The notes below the pieces were generated by a model that saw nothing but the letters and a program-made list of their open reading frames with translations, had not been told where the DNA came from and did no database searches. From Adineta steineri (Eukaryota; Rotifera; Eurotatoria; Adinetida; Adinetidae), in assembly GCA_905250115.1 (NCBI GenBank), contig CAJNOI010000175.1, positions 4,050-68,049 of the forward strand: 64,000 nt of DNA. Reading direction: 5' to 3'. A program made the position numbers and the translations under genes. Of this stretch, positions 22,475 through 33,577 are shown in pieces. The stretch's first letter is position 1, and each line of letters begins with the position of its first letter.

Positions 22475-23344
22475 GAGAAGGAAAGAGTATAGTATTATCT
22501 AAAAACAAATGTATTTTTGTAAACTCTTTGTGCTCTCCTAAGCTCATGAAAACCGCCAACAAACATTTCAGTAAACGATCTGTTTAGAACAACGCAAAGA
22601 GAATAACTAAATCATACTCTATGTGTAATATGTAATTTGAGAGTATGTAGATAGTGTAACGATAAACTCAACAAATAGCTATACGACCATGCCTAGTAAT
22701 AATATTTTTTTTTGACTACTTCATACCATTATAGATAAGACAAGCTTCTACAAAAGAAAGAGAAAGAAAAATTCGAATAGGACAACAGAAGAAAAACAAA
22801 AATAAAAAGAGAAATGAACGAAGAATGATAAGATCGAAAGAATAGTATTAATAGATGCACTGCTGAATGTTCACACATAAAAATCAAAGTAGAGAACACA
22901 TCAGTACGTTTATCATATAAACTTTATGTATGCAATTATATAGTACACAATAAATGGTTCGAATGCGATGTAATATATTTATGTGAACTACATCTAAACA
23001 TTAACATAATGTTTTATTAAGAAAAATTATAATATCTTTATAGTATTGCTTAGTTTATTATTCTCTTTGTGTATATTTTAAAGAATAGATGCATAAGTAA
23101 TTTAAATCATGTATAATGTATCAAGTTATATGATTTCAATAAAAATAGATGTCTCGCATTTAAATGAATAGAACCAGGAAACAACGTCAAACATCGACAG
23201 TTATGTATTATTAATGACATATTAATTAAATAAACGTAAATATTTATTCTTTGAAGAAAAATTGATGTAAAAAATGCACATCAATAAAAAAGTTGTTTTG
23301 AAAATAAAATTGAGAAAAAATAATAAATACAAGCAAGAAATATT
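22475..23344. other. Intergenic
   Basis: Lies between two minus-strand genes, upstream of the lyase. AT-rich with A-rich runs; no gene recognised. Confidence 0.5.
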
Positions 23345-24262
23345 TTAAGTTGGAATAGGATTAGCTAAATTATATACACGAGCTCCTTCAGAATAATCTT
23401 TACCTGGAACACGTTCTATAGCAGGAGGAAATTTCTCTCGTTTATCAGCATAATAAGCTTTACGAAAATCTCCATCAGATAAAGCATTGTAAGTTAAATA
23501 GTAAGCACGTCGAGGACGATTTGATACATTTTGTCCGGAGCGATGTGGTAACATTGAACCAAAAAATAATAGAGAACCAGCTTCAAGCTCTACAGGTTCC
23601 CATTTATTTTCTTTTTCCCATTTTTCAACTAACCATTTTTCCATAACACCATTTGGATGAGGTAGCATTCCAGATTTATGTTCTCCACGAACAACTTCAA
23701 GACATCCATTTTGTGTATCAGATTTATCAATAGCAATCATAACAGTTAGATGATGATCTTGATGAAAAGTAGTGTAAGCAGGTGCATCTTGATGAGCACC
23801 AAATCCTGCTCCTCCAGGTAATTTAAAATTAATTTTTTCTTTAAAAAGTATTGCCGGTGTCCCTAATAATTGTGAAATAGCATCGGTAATTTTTCCACGA
23901 AGTAATTCATTTAATTCAGGAAAATAATCTAAGAAATTTTCCGTACGACATAATAATTTTTTACCATCTTTAATCTCATAATATTGCATCCATTTGCCAG
24001 CTGTTTCAGGAAGTGCTAAAATTCCATCAGCATAATCAATTACTTTCTTTTTCTCAGTAGTTGATAACAAATCATTTAAGATAAGAAATCCATCATCATG
24101 AAACTGTTTAATTAAATTTTCATTGATAAGTTGATGTTTTTTCGAAACTGATGGTTGAATATAACTTGATTTTTGTTGTTGATTATGTGAAATAGTCCGA
24201 GATAATACTGTTTTAGAAATCGATGTGACAACACATGGAGATAATAAGCGTAGAGAAAACAT
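23345..24262 (-). CDS. Phytanoyl-CoA dioxygenase (PhyH) family protein, probably mitochondrial
   Basis: An uninterrupted 305-residue frame. The first ~33 residues are basic, hydroxylated and free of acids (MFSLRLLSPCVVTSISK), as in a mitochondrial targeting peptide. The double-stranded beta-helix follows with the metal triad: His157 and Asp159 in GFGAHQDAPAY and His240 in MLPHRSGQN. A basic RPRRAYYLTYN strand (Arg251-252) would bind 2-oxoglutarate. These features mark a non-haem Fe(II)/2-oxoglutarate oxygenase. Substrate is not readable: PhyH relatives hydroxylate acyl-CoAs, ectoine or other small molecules. The single-exon structure contrasts with the many short introns of its neighbours, which could reflect a younger or transferred gene. 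Confidence 0.85.
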   Translation of the reverse strand: MFSLRLLSPCVVTSISKTVLSRTISHNQQQKSSYIQPSVSKKHQLINENLIKQFHDDGFLILNDLLSTTEKKKVIDYADGILALPETAGKWMQYYEIKDGKKLLCRTENFLDYFPELNELLRGKITDAISQLLGTPAILFKEKINFKLPGGAGFGAHQDAPAYTTFHQDHHLTVMIAIDKSDTQNGCLEVVRGEHKSGMLPHPNGVMEKWLVEKWEKENKWEPVELEAGSLLFFGSMLPHRSGQNVSNRPRRAYYLTYNALSDGDFRKAYYADKREKFPPAIERVPGKDYSEGARVYNLANPIPT

Positions 24263-25452
24263 TTTTATACTTCTAGTAGTTTTATCGTAGTTAAACTAAC
24301 AAGTAATACGGTAACTATGTAAGTTTTATTTAATTTAATTCTGAAAATAGAAAAAAACGGTGAACATCATCGTATACTGTATTACTAAACATTATTTTTT
24401 AAATTAATAGAGCTATATCGGTGTGCGGGTGTGTATTCTTCTCATTTATTACTCACATCCTTAAATATTTAACAAATAAAATCGACTCTATCGATACTAA
24501 TACAATAGATCACAGAAAAATTATTTAAATTGTATGCGAAAAAAAAAAATTTTTTACTTACTTAATCACTTGTTGAAGAATAAGAAAATTATGTCTATGA
24601 TAAAAATACAAAAAAATAGGATCTTTGTTAGTTTTCTACATGAACTTAATTTAAATATTTCTTTGTAATAGTAGAAATACACTATCAGACTCTACTATAT
24701 AAAAATATCATTTGAATAGTATTGAATAACAGAAAAGTTAGTATACTAATTACCGTTAACTATTTCTGTAGAAAGGTTAAAGTAAAAAAGTACAATAAAC
24801 AATCGTTTTTATTTTTGCATTCTTTGTAGCAATTATTGATGCATAAATTTTACTTGTTCTTTTTTCTTTAATGAAACGAATGAGTCAGTAATCAGCTATA
24901 AGGATACGCCTATGAAGTATTTTTTAATCGTACACACAATAATCGTGACTCATAATTCAAGCATCACGAGGAGAGAAAAAAAGATATACCTGTGACTTGT
25001 CCGTGCGTTAATGCTGTATACTGAGATGCACAGGCGTAATAGTCCGCTAATTTATATTCCCATCTGATATTTTTTGAGTAGGTAGAAGAAAAATATAAGT
25101 TACTCATTTTTATACATAGTGAAATGTTTTCGTTTTATTATTGTAAGGTATTGACAACAAGAGAAAAAAAAAATTCTACGTCGATTCATGTGATAGACTA
25201 AAGTAAATAAAATAATTCAACGGATTTAAAATAGAATTGATTTTTTTTCTTCAAAGCAGCATCTTTAGAAAAAAGATAGAAAATCGAAAGTGAATTCATG
25301 TCAATAATTGAAGTATAAATCATAAATTTGTCTTTAAACATTAACAAATTATCGTTCTCTTAAAAGAAAAGTCAATCCTAAGACATGAAATAATGTACGA
25401 ATTTATTCAAAAAAAATAGAATAGTATATAAAAAAATGAATTATTAGTTCTG
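24263..25452. other. Intergenic with a worn G-rich foldback
   Basis: Upstream region of the PhyH gene and downstream of the HAD gene. Near 24420-24455 a GTGCGGGTGTGTA run faces CTCACATCCTTAAAT, a poor copy of the dispersed foldback. Otherwise AT-rich without coding sign. Confidence 0.45.
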
Positions 25453-26353
25453 CTAGCATTGAATTCCAATATTTCGTAGAGCATTAACTAGTTCGTTAAG
25501 AAACCCTGTTTTGTAAAGTATGACATTAGCACCAAGTTTTTTTACATGTTGAACTTCATCTTCTTGATCATCAATCAGTAATAATGCATCGGGATCTGTC
25601 TCACATTCTGCTGTTTTTAGAAGAGCTTGAGCAAATGCTTCATCTGTTTTAACAGCTTGCCAATCAGAACTCTGTACTTCTGCATCGAAATAATGTCGAA
25701 AATGATATTTATTTTCAAGATATTCTACTCGTTCAGGAATACCATCTGTATAAGATATAATACGATAATTATGTCCTTTAAGTCGCCGAAGTAAATCTAA
25801 TATATCTTTATCCATTATATATTCATTGCACCATGTATCACATATAAGCTGTGAATCATAACCTTAAAAAATTAAATATTCTTTAATATTATATATTTTT
25901 CTGCTCGTCTTAATTTATCAAATAAGGAGAAATTACTTTCAGTAAAAATAAATGTATTTACATTATCGAAATTATCTGTAGTAGAATACTCGGTATTTTA
26001 ACGATTATCTCAACTCTTATATTTACCTTTTGGTAATTGTTCTTGTGCCCATTTCCAAAAATCATTACTACAAATGTTGCCTCGTCTTAGATCCCATGAT
26101 TCTGGACTAGTCATAAGTTTCCAAATAATATCGCCATCATATCCATGTTCTTTTTTCAGTTTATCTACTGCTCGCTGTTTTCCATCATGGAATAATACAC
26201 CACCTATAAAGTATAGTTGAAGAGAAGATTAGTATACAAAGTATACCTCAATATTTCACTTACTTTACCATAGTCAAAGGCAATAACTCGAATTTTATGT
26301 TGTTGAGAATCCTCAGTATTTGTGTGGGACTTGATATGTGAAGTTAAATTCAT
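25453..26353 (-). CDS. HAD-superfamily hydrolase
   Basis: Three exons (26353-26269, 26203-26027, 25862-25453) join in phase 1 both times and give 223 residues. Motif I is IAFDYGGVLFHDG with nucleophile Asp27. Motif II is the Ser/Thr run in YRIISYTDGIP, motif III the Lys in QAVKTDEAF, and motif IV LLLIDDQEDEV with paired acids. All four HAD motifs are therefore present and in order, with a helical cap between I and II. The second Asp of the usual DxD is a Gly, a change also seen in YihX-like sugar-phosphate phosphatases and the epoxide-hydrolase N-domain, so phosphatase activity is likely but not certain. No targeting signal; presumably cytosolic. Confidence 0.85.
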
Positions 26354-28737
26354 ACTATAATAATAAATTCAAAAAAAACTATTAAAGAGTAAAATGATAC
26401 GTTTTTTTTTATAAAATAAACTAATGAAAAATGTGATGAATAAGATTTAATAGAAAAAGAAACAAGTAACGTGACGAGGGAAGTAAAGAAAAAAAAAGGG
26501 TGAAAAAAAATAGTTTGATAAGAACGAAAGAAAGTATAACGCGACAGCTTGTACTAGCAAAAAACTTCAAGCAATCCGAGAAACAACGATGTCTATTTCT
26601 TAAGGAAATAATTTCAGTCATTTCATTTAATAAAACTATCTTATGTAATTACCTTTACTCTTAAAAAATTCATCCAAATAAAAACGAGTGTGACTCATAT
26701 CTTATTATATGACATTCATCGGAATTTTTTTTCACAAAATCTTGAAGTTTTGCATAAGAATAGATAAAGCTGTAGGTAAAAAAAAGCATTTTTACGAAAT
26801 CTCTATTGATCTCTATACAAATCAACGGCTAAACTTTTCATCATTCAATATTTTATGTTATATTAGTCTGCCAATTCACCTTTTTGTTTTCATCGATCAT
26901 CAATCGAAATATTATTATTGTTTATTTTTCTACTTCAATGATTTTGTACTTTTTTCCTGAATAGAAAATTATTATCGACATGTACCGACTGATGCATATA
27001 TTCTTACGACGAAATAATATCGAAACTCAAAAGAATGTATTGCAACAAGACTTTTGATATATTTATAGTTCTGTTCTCTCGTTCTGTATATATGATATTG
27101 AGTAATATGTTTTGAAAAAAAATAACGTAAGAGTACGATCAATATAATTTTAATTAAATTAATAATTATTCAAGCACATGTTTAAAAAAATAGCTGTTTT
27201 AAAAAAAGAAAAAGAAGTTGTTTGTTTCATAAATTATGTTGATAGAAGCTGTAGAACAATATTTTCAATTTACTCATTGTTATAACTCAATTATTTACAA
27301 CAAAAATTTCATCCTTTTTTCCATTCAACAGAAAATTCATTTCTACTAATAAAGCGCTATTTGGAGTAATTTGTACACTGAGTTTATATTATATACATTG
27401 ACATAAATAAATTAAATTTAATATGATATATAATCTTTAATTATAATTCCGCCAATATCTAACATAAGAATAGCTCTCGCGATATTCTAATAAAATAAAT
27501 AATAATGCAAATTATTACAATATATTTGATGGAGTTGTTAGTTGAAGTGTTAATAAGAAGAGTATCGAAGAAATATCGGTAAATAAAAAAAACTATTTCA
27601 TGTTAACTGATTGATCGGTAATCTTTTAACTTTAATCAATAGTGCGTCACTACACGCAGATTATCTCAATGAAAAAAAGAAAATTGATTTTTTTTATAAT
27701 ACAATTTTATTTTTTCTACTGCTGTAACTTAGAATACATCACTTCTATTAATACTACTTTTCAAATAGTTTTTTTTTATAAGAATTACGATACGCAATCA
27801 ATATAAAGATTATGTGTCAGGCAGAATTAAGGTTTAGGCAAAGTTAAACTTCATTTTAAAATGATTCTATGATCATATGATTTTAAAATTTTCAAAAAAT
27901 AATTCAATTGTTATTATTATTTTAAATTTTTCAAAGTTATAAAGTTCTTAAGTTGTATTCAATAAAAAATGAATATAGTTTTAGGAAAATGTAGAATGCG
28001 GAAGATGTTTAAAATAAAATATAACGAAAACTGTTTTAAAGAAGATCATAAATTTGTTTTCATCAGTGAGGTGAGTAGAATGATTATTTTTATTTCATTG
28101 AGTAAGTTTTATCATTTCCACTCAATAAAATATTTTAAAATAAGTTTTTCTTAATCAATTGATACGTTATTTATCTTATCAATTGTTACTAATTTGCTCG
28201 ACCAAAAAAAAAAAATTCAAATTTTCGCGCGGAAAGAAAAGCAAATTTTGCCTGGGACAATTACATTAAAATATATTTATCATAAATTCATTTCATTTTG
28301 AATTTAATTCAATGTCAAAATAAATTCATCGAGAGATTTATTACTAAGTCTTTGATTATGCATTTTATTCGTATTTGATGAATAGAAATTTTCATGGGTG
28401 AAACTATTCATATAATTGCAATACATCAATCTCAGTTTATGAATAATAAACCATGAAATCAATATATTAGACCTCACACGGATACTTATTACTTTCGAGA
28501 TTGATTTTCTTTGCCGATTATTTAATATTTCTGCCCAAGAAATTCCAAACAAAATTTGATCTATTCATTTTTCTCCCAATAGATATTGAATATAAAAATG
28601 ATAATTGTAATGTATTTCACTAGTGAATATAAATCCAATCAAATGAATATAAATACAACAAGACTTCTCTGATTCGATCTTGTTTATATCAGAATGATGA
28701 TATTCTAAAAAAATGAAATCTTTCTTTTTTTTCCTAA
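26354..28737. other. Gene-poor AT-rich spacer
   Basis: No gene recognised on either strand. Open frames here are short and of AT-driven composition. It borders the 2.2-kb inverted-end element. Confidence 0.55.
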
Positions 28738-28765
28738 CCCATGTAAATATTTTTTGAATAAAAAC

Positions 28766-29010
28766 GCGTGTCAACTGCGTTCAAATCGCGTCTGAATTGC
28801 AGTAATAGGAACGCGTCTATACGCAGCGTGGATGAAACAATCCTTGCGTTTATACGCGATTAAGGAGAAAATGCGTTTAGATGCGGTTAGAAATAAAACG
28901 CGTCCAAACGCATCAATTGTTTCACTGACGACGCAGTTCGAATTCGAAACGATGCTAGACGCAGTTCAAATATAAACTGTGATAATAAATAGAACTGCGT
29001 CTAGACGCGT
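28766..29010. repeat. Left dyad cluster, GCGT...ACGC
   Basis: About eight 12-bp dyads, for example GCGTCTATACGC (28813), GCGTTTATACGC (28846), GCGTTTAGATGC (28873), GCGTCCAAACGC (28900) and GCGTCTAGACGC (28997). Spacing is less regular than in the right cluster (mostly 27 or 33 bp). The sites are kept while the sequence between them is not. Confidence 0.75.
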
Positions 29011-30465
29011 TCGGCTGGATTTTAAAATTGAAAAAGAACATCACAATCCGTCTCAGGTTTGATCTGAGTCGCCATCAATATCCCCTAACGATGGTCTTTA
29101 CCTCATTATAGGCCAGCGGAGTGTTATTGCATTTTTTTTTTGATTTTTCTAGAATGATATAAGTGAGAATAGAACAAGTGAACAAGCGAGAATAGAACAA
29201 GCGAACAAGCGATTAACAAGCAAGCATACATACCGTTCAGTCACATGTGACGACAATCGTTGTCATATGAATGATGAACTGTATGTGAATCTCAACTTCA
29301 TATATATATGAATGCATGTATTATTTCAATAGTCTTGACTTAAATATTTATTTTAAGTATTAATATTTCTATTTTCGTACACAAAATTAGCTTGAATGAA
29401 AAACAACCTGATATACAATTTTTTCTCAAATTTTTAAAATTTTGTTTTGTTCAAACCATTTTCGTTGTATTCTTTTTCTATAAAGCAAATTTTTATACAA
29501 CTCTAAATGGCGCCAATATATCAAAATTTATTATTTGAATATCATATTTTATGAAATAATATACTTCTTTTTTTTCTATTTTCTTTTTGTCATCTAATGT
29601 AAATATCAGGAACAATTTTTCTATATTCTTAAAATTGAAATCCATCACTTAAATTAGATATTTAGGGATTATTTCGACAAAGTTTAATCAAAATCGAAGA
29701 ATAATATATGAAAAGATTGATATTTATTTATTCATAATAATTCATGATAGGAACATTCAATATTGTTTATAGATTCGCTATTTGAAAACAATTGTTAGAA
29801 TTTTACGTTTTTTGCCAGATACAGAATAATAAATATTCGAAATTTTGATACGCACAGTATTTCTGTTTATTCCACCAAAATCTATTTTGATAGATATATC
29901 TGTACGCTTATAAAGAAGGGTATTTTGTAATTTTGTGAAACTTTAGATGCTATCGAATATAATTAATAGTCTTCTATAAATATTTTTGTCTTAAAGCTAA
30001 CAGAAACATGTGTATTTTTTTGATATTTTTAATTCTTTTTTTTTGTTTGTCCGTATTTGAACAAAGATATTCATATTTGAATGATGATTTTGATCAAAGT
30101 ATATTCTAATATAATTATTATAATAAAGAAGAAGTGTGTAGTTTGCTTCAGAATAACTATAAATCTAGTCTATTTATGTTAGTTGCTAATAAAATAACTT
30201 TTACATTCGATACATTCACATACATAAAGCTTTTAGACAAGCTAGTTCGTATCTTCATAGGAGTTTTTGTCTTACGTGCATGTAGTACTCAATATTTAAA
30301 CTAATAATTTCTTTTAGTTCTTTCTAAATTCAACTATATAAAAAATCAGATTGTATGACTTTTTATATGTTTATGATATCTACGCTTGCTAAAACTGTAG
30401 AATAAACTTTTCTTATTATTCGCATTGCTGTAGGGATATAATTTAATGCGAAATCACGTTGAGAT

Positions 30466-30910
30466 GCGTTTGAATAAGTCTCATTGATCGCGTACAAACG
30501 CACTTTAACTAACGATCGCGTTCAACCGCGTTCGAAAAATGCATACAATTGCGTCGAGGTGCGCTTCTATACAAGATCGCGTTCAGATGCGTTTGGATAT
30601 TTTGTATAGCTGCGTATAGACGCGTTCAAGTATGCGATTGCGTGTAAACGCATTTCAACAGACTGTATCAACCGCTTGTAAACGCGATTTTGTTGACCCT
30701 CGCGTTCGGACGCATTGAAAACTTCTTTGAGCTGCGTCTAAAAGCGATGATATACACGATCGCGTCTAGACGCAAATTCAGATTATTTTCTTTTTGCGTT
30801 TGTATGCGTTTGTTCATACATACGCGTCTAAACGCAGGAAAATTCAGTTTTAACCGCGTCTCACTGCGTTTTTCAATAAGAAACGCGATTATACGCGTCT
30901 ATTCTGCGTT
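30466..30910. repeat. Right dyad array, alternating 28/33-bp spacing
   Basis: Fourteen dyads start near 30490, 30518, 30551, 30579, 30612, 30640, 30674, 30702, 30734, 30762, 30796, 30824, 30856 and 30885. Gaps run 28, 33, 28, 33, 28, 34, 28, 32, 28, 34, 28, 32, 29, so pairs recur about every 61 bp. Examples are GCGTATAGACGC, GCGTGTAAACGC, GCGTTCGGACGC and GCGTCTAGACGC. The spacers share almost nothing, which indicates selection or recent function at the sites themselves. Confidence 0.85.
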
Positions 30911-30925
30911 TCATGTTTACATGGG

Positions 30926-32920
30926 AATTAATGAGTGATTCGAAATCAATGATTAAACATGATTTATTACACTGATTTAATCATCAATATTTTTACGAAC
31001 AGCGATTAAACATGATTTTATACCGATTGTTTTTTTCGAAATCATCGCGATTTTCACAACATAGATAAGTAAAGATAAAAATGTTACATGTATCTGAGAT
31101 TATATAAAAAAATCGATAATTTTATGGAATTTTTGTATTAGAAGAATATGATAAAAAAACTATTTTTTATTTTATTGAATAATGAAGTAAAAGACTTTGA
31201 TACTGTATGATATAAATATAGATAAGGTTTCACTTTTTGCATAGTCTCATCAATCTTCATATTGTAATATAATAGAGCTGATTAAAGTATCTTTCCTCTT
31301 TTCTCTTCTTATATTGATTTTGAATAATGTTCGCTACGCGTGCTACGAAAAAAAGAATGTCCTCGATGTGTTCTTCTGTTTGATGTGAATCAAACATAGG
31401 TAATCTATGCATCAATGATCGTTGCGATAATGAAAAAATAAAAAACGTGCACGTTTTACATCTGTTTATAGTCATAGGTAGTGTATTAATCCGTTCGTCT
31501 TCGACTCCGAATTTATTTAATCATCCATTTATTGATAGATATAATTATACTATCGGAATTTGATCTATACTGTCTCAATGATTTTATTGTGTTATAGCTT
31601 GTTGACTGGATGAATAACATATTTTTTATATTTTCATTGTTACAAATTGATAACGACATTAGTAAATCGTGAGCAGATTAGGAAGAAAAATAAGGTATCT
31701 CTTCACTTTTCTTCACAAATTTCGATCGATTTTTGTAGTACAATTGATGATGTCTTCGTCTTCAAGATCATTCTCACTATCTATACAAAATCAAGATTTC
31801 AAATGTAAAACTTGCTAGCATTAGTTATACAGTATAAACATACCAATCAATGTTTTAGTTTGTAAATTGCTAACTACTGTTGATGTATATTGATGATCGA
31901 GGATCTTAATCGTAAAATGCTATAGTAACTATAGTAGAAAAGCAAAAAACAAGTTGTATGAGTTGAGTTGTAGTTTATATTAATATTTTCATAGATTTTG
32001 ATTTTTAAACTATGTATGTTATAATTCATGTAATAGGAGTGATAATATTCAAGTTATTATTGTTAGTTTATTAGTCACATATGATTTGAGTTGCAGCTGT
32101 CCACATAAAATCAGCTAGTTTCTAAGTTCATAAATCTTGAATTAAACATTATTTTAATTTTTCAACAACTATCGAAGAATTATTCTTATATTTTCTATGA
32201 TAAATATAACATGATATTTATATTGGATCATTTTATTAACACAATTTAATTGAAACAAAAATCAAGTGGTTTTCACTTAATCATACTCAGTCGTAAAAAC
32301 GAACTATTGATCAAATCATTTAATATTTAGTGGTAAGTTTAAGTTTTTCTGTTAAATATTTTTTTCGACAAGCAAATTCTTATAAGAGATTTTACTGAAT
32401 GATGAACTATCATTATTCGAAGTAGAAAAGAAAAAACTCTTGTATAAAGACTTTAGTCTTAATTGAATTTCTCTAATTTATCAATTATCATATTATTTTT
32501 AATCACCAATTTATGAAAACTGATAGTTCGACCTTTTTATCCACAATGATACTGTAAAAGGTTCTATAAGTTCTGAAAAAATATGATTATATTGATAAAA
32601 AAAAAGTTATATTTGCTCTTGCAATACTTTACTCATGTAAAAGAAAAATGGTTAAAAATTAGATTATAATCGATTTTTAAACAGAAAACCTGCAGTCTCC
32701 CATGATAATATGAAGTAACCACTGCGCTAGCATTCTACAAGTAATTGAAAGTTGGAACTACTATGTATATATTGTTTCAAATTAGGATGGCATAATTATA
32801 TCTTAATTCCGTCATACGATAAATACCAGATTACAACTAACTATTTATAGTTAAAGAAACGTTTACATGTATTCTTGTGGTGTAACATCATTCATACGAA
32901 ATTATATCTGGACTTTACTT
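30926..32920. other. Gene-poor AT-rich spacer
   Basis: No gene recognised. Near 32690-32745 (minus) there is a tRNA-like A-box (TAGCGCAGTGGTTAC) without a good B-box, too weak to call. Confidence 0.5.
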
Positions 32921-33020
32921 NNNNNNNNNNNNNNNNNNNNNNNNNNNNNNNNNNNNNNNNNNNNNNNNNNNNNNNNNNNNNNNNNNNNNNNNNNNNNNNN
33001 NNNNNNNNNNNNNNNNNNNN
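32921..33020. other. Assembly gap, 100 N
   Basis: Exactly 100 undetermined bases, the conventional size for a gap of unknown length. It removes the 3' part of the dehydrogenase gene next to it. Confidence 0.98.
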
Positions 33021-33577
33021 CAGTAATTGGAGCATCTCTGCAAATAAAAAACATATATTCATCTACAAATATTATTTTGTTATTATGATACTTACTCTCC
33101 TTCACTTTTTTTATATTGTTCAATGCCAGTTTTAATTGAACGTAAATCAGCTAAATCAATTGGATAACCACTTACAAGTTTAGCATCTCGTGCTACTTTT
33201 TTTACATCACTGATCGTTTGTTGCAAGTTGCTAGGTCGTGCGAACAGTACTACTTTAGCACCAAGCTTTGACAATTCAAGAGCTGTTTGTTTTCCAATTC
33301 CACCAGCTGATCCAGTGACTAAATAAGTCTTTCCACTAAGATCCTTTGTCTTAAGAGCATCATATTGACCACCACGAGCAATCCATCGTACTAGGCAGCA
33401 AACACCAACAAAATAAATTCCAAGAAAAAGATATGATGAACGAAGAAACACCCAAATAAAATGAGGAACTAAAGGTGCAGAAAATGCTGATAAAGGAAGA
33501 ATAATAATTGAAACAAAAAGAGTGAGTAAAGCTTTTGTTTCTGGTTGACCAAGAAAATATAATACTAAATTAACCAT
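33021..33577 (-). CDS. Short-chain dehydrogenase/reductase, membrane-anchored, cut by the gap
   Basis: Exon 1 (33577-33096) encodes 160 residues and exon 2 starts at 33037 before running into the gap. Residues ~15-35 and ~45-63 are hydrophobic (LLTLFVSIIILPLSAF; YLFLGIYFVGVCCLV), giving one or two membrane anchors. The Rossmann fold follows with the cofactor loop TGSAGGIG at 88-95 and the downstream LGAKVVLFARP, where Arg after the second strand suggests NADP(H). Splicing GA|A gives EDAPIT, the run just before the NNAG strand. The catalytic Ser and YxxxK lie in the missing part. The layout resembles retinol dehydrogenase/DHRS-type reductases at the ER. The gene may be whole in reality. Confidence 0.85.

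Larger units (their letters stand above)
28738..30925. mobile_element. Non-autonomous DNA-transposon-like element with inverted ends and subterminal dyad arrays
   Basis: The left end CCCATGTAAATAT (28738-28750) and the right end read inward CCCATGTAAACAT (30925-30913) match at 12 of 13 positions. Just inside each end is a cluster of palindromic GCGT-YTAN-ACGC sites, at 28766-29010 and 30466-30910. Between them are about 1.4 kb of AT-rich DNA with no credible gene. Inverted ends plus subterminal repeated binding sites is the build of a cut-and-paste transposon that has lost its transposase. No clear target duplication is seen (left flank TTCCTAA, right flank AATTAATG), so the superfamily is unknown and the boundaries are provisional. 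No related transposase lies in the window. Confidence 0.55.

Noticed and set aside
30490-30897. Dyad array as a CRISPR array
   Set aside because: The repeated unit is only 12 bp, spacing alternates, there are no cas genes and the host is a eukaryote.
28738-30925. Assigning the inverted-end element to piggyBac
   Set aside because: The ends begin with CCC, but the flanks are not TTAA on both sides (CTAA and AATTAA offset), so the superfamily is left open.
30690-30938. Open frame over the right dyad array
   Set aside because: It is produced by the GC-containing dyads removing stop codons; no domain, and the sites are palindromic in DNA, which explains the pattern better.
26354-32920. Many 60-80-codon frames in the gene-poor region
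   Set aside because: They are AT-driven, rich in Ile/Lys/Phe/Tyr, with no splice continuity or motif; expected by chance at this composition.
32867-33135. Frames running across the N gap
   Set aside because: They are artefacts of undetermined bases; only the minus-strand dehydrogenase exon edge at 33021-33037 is supported.
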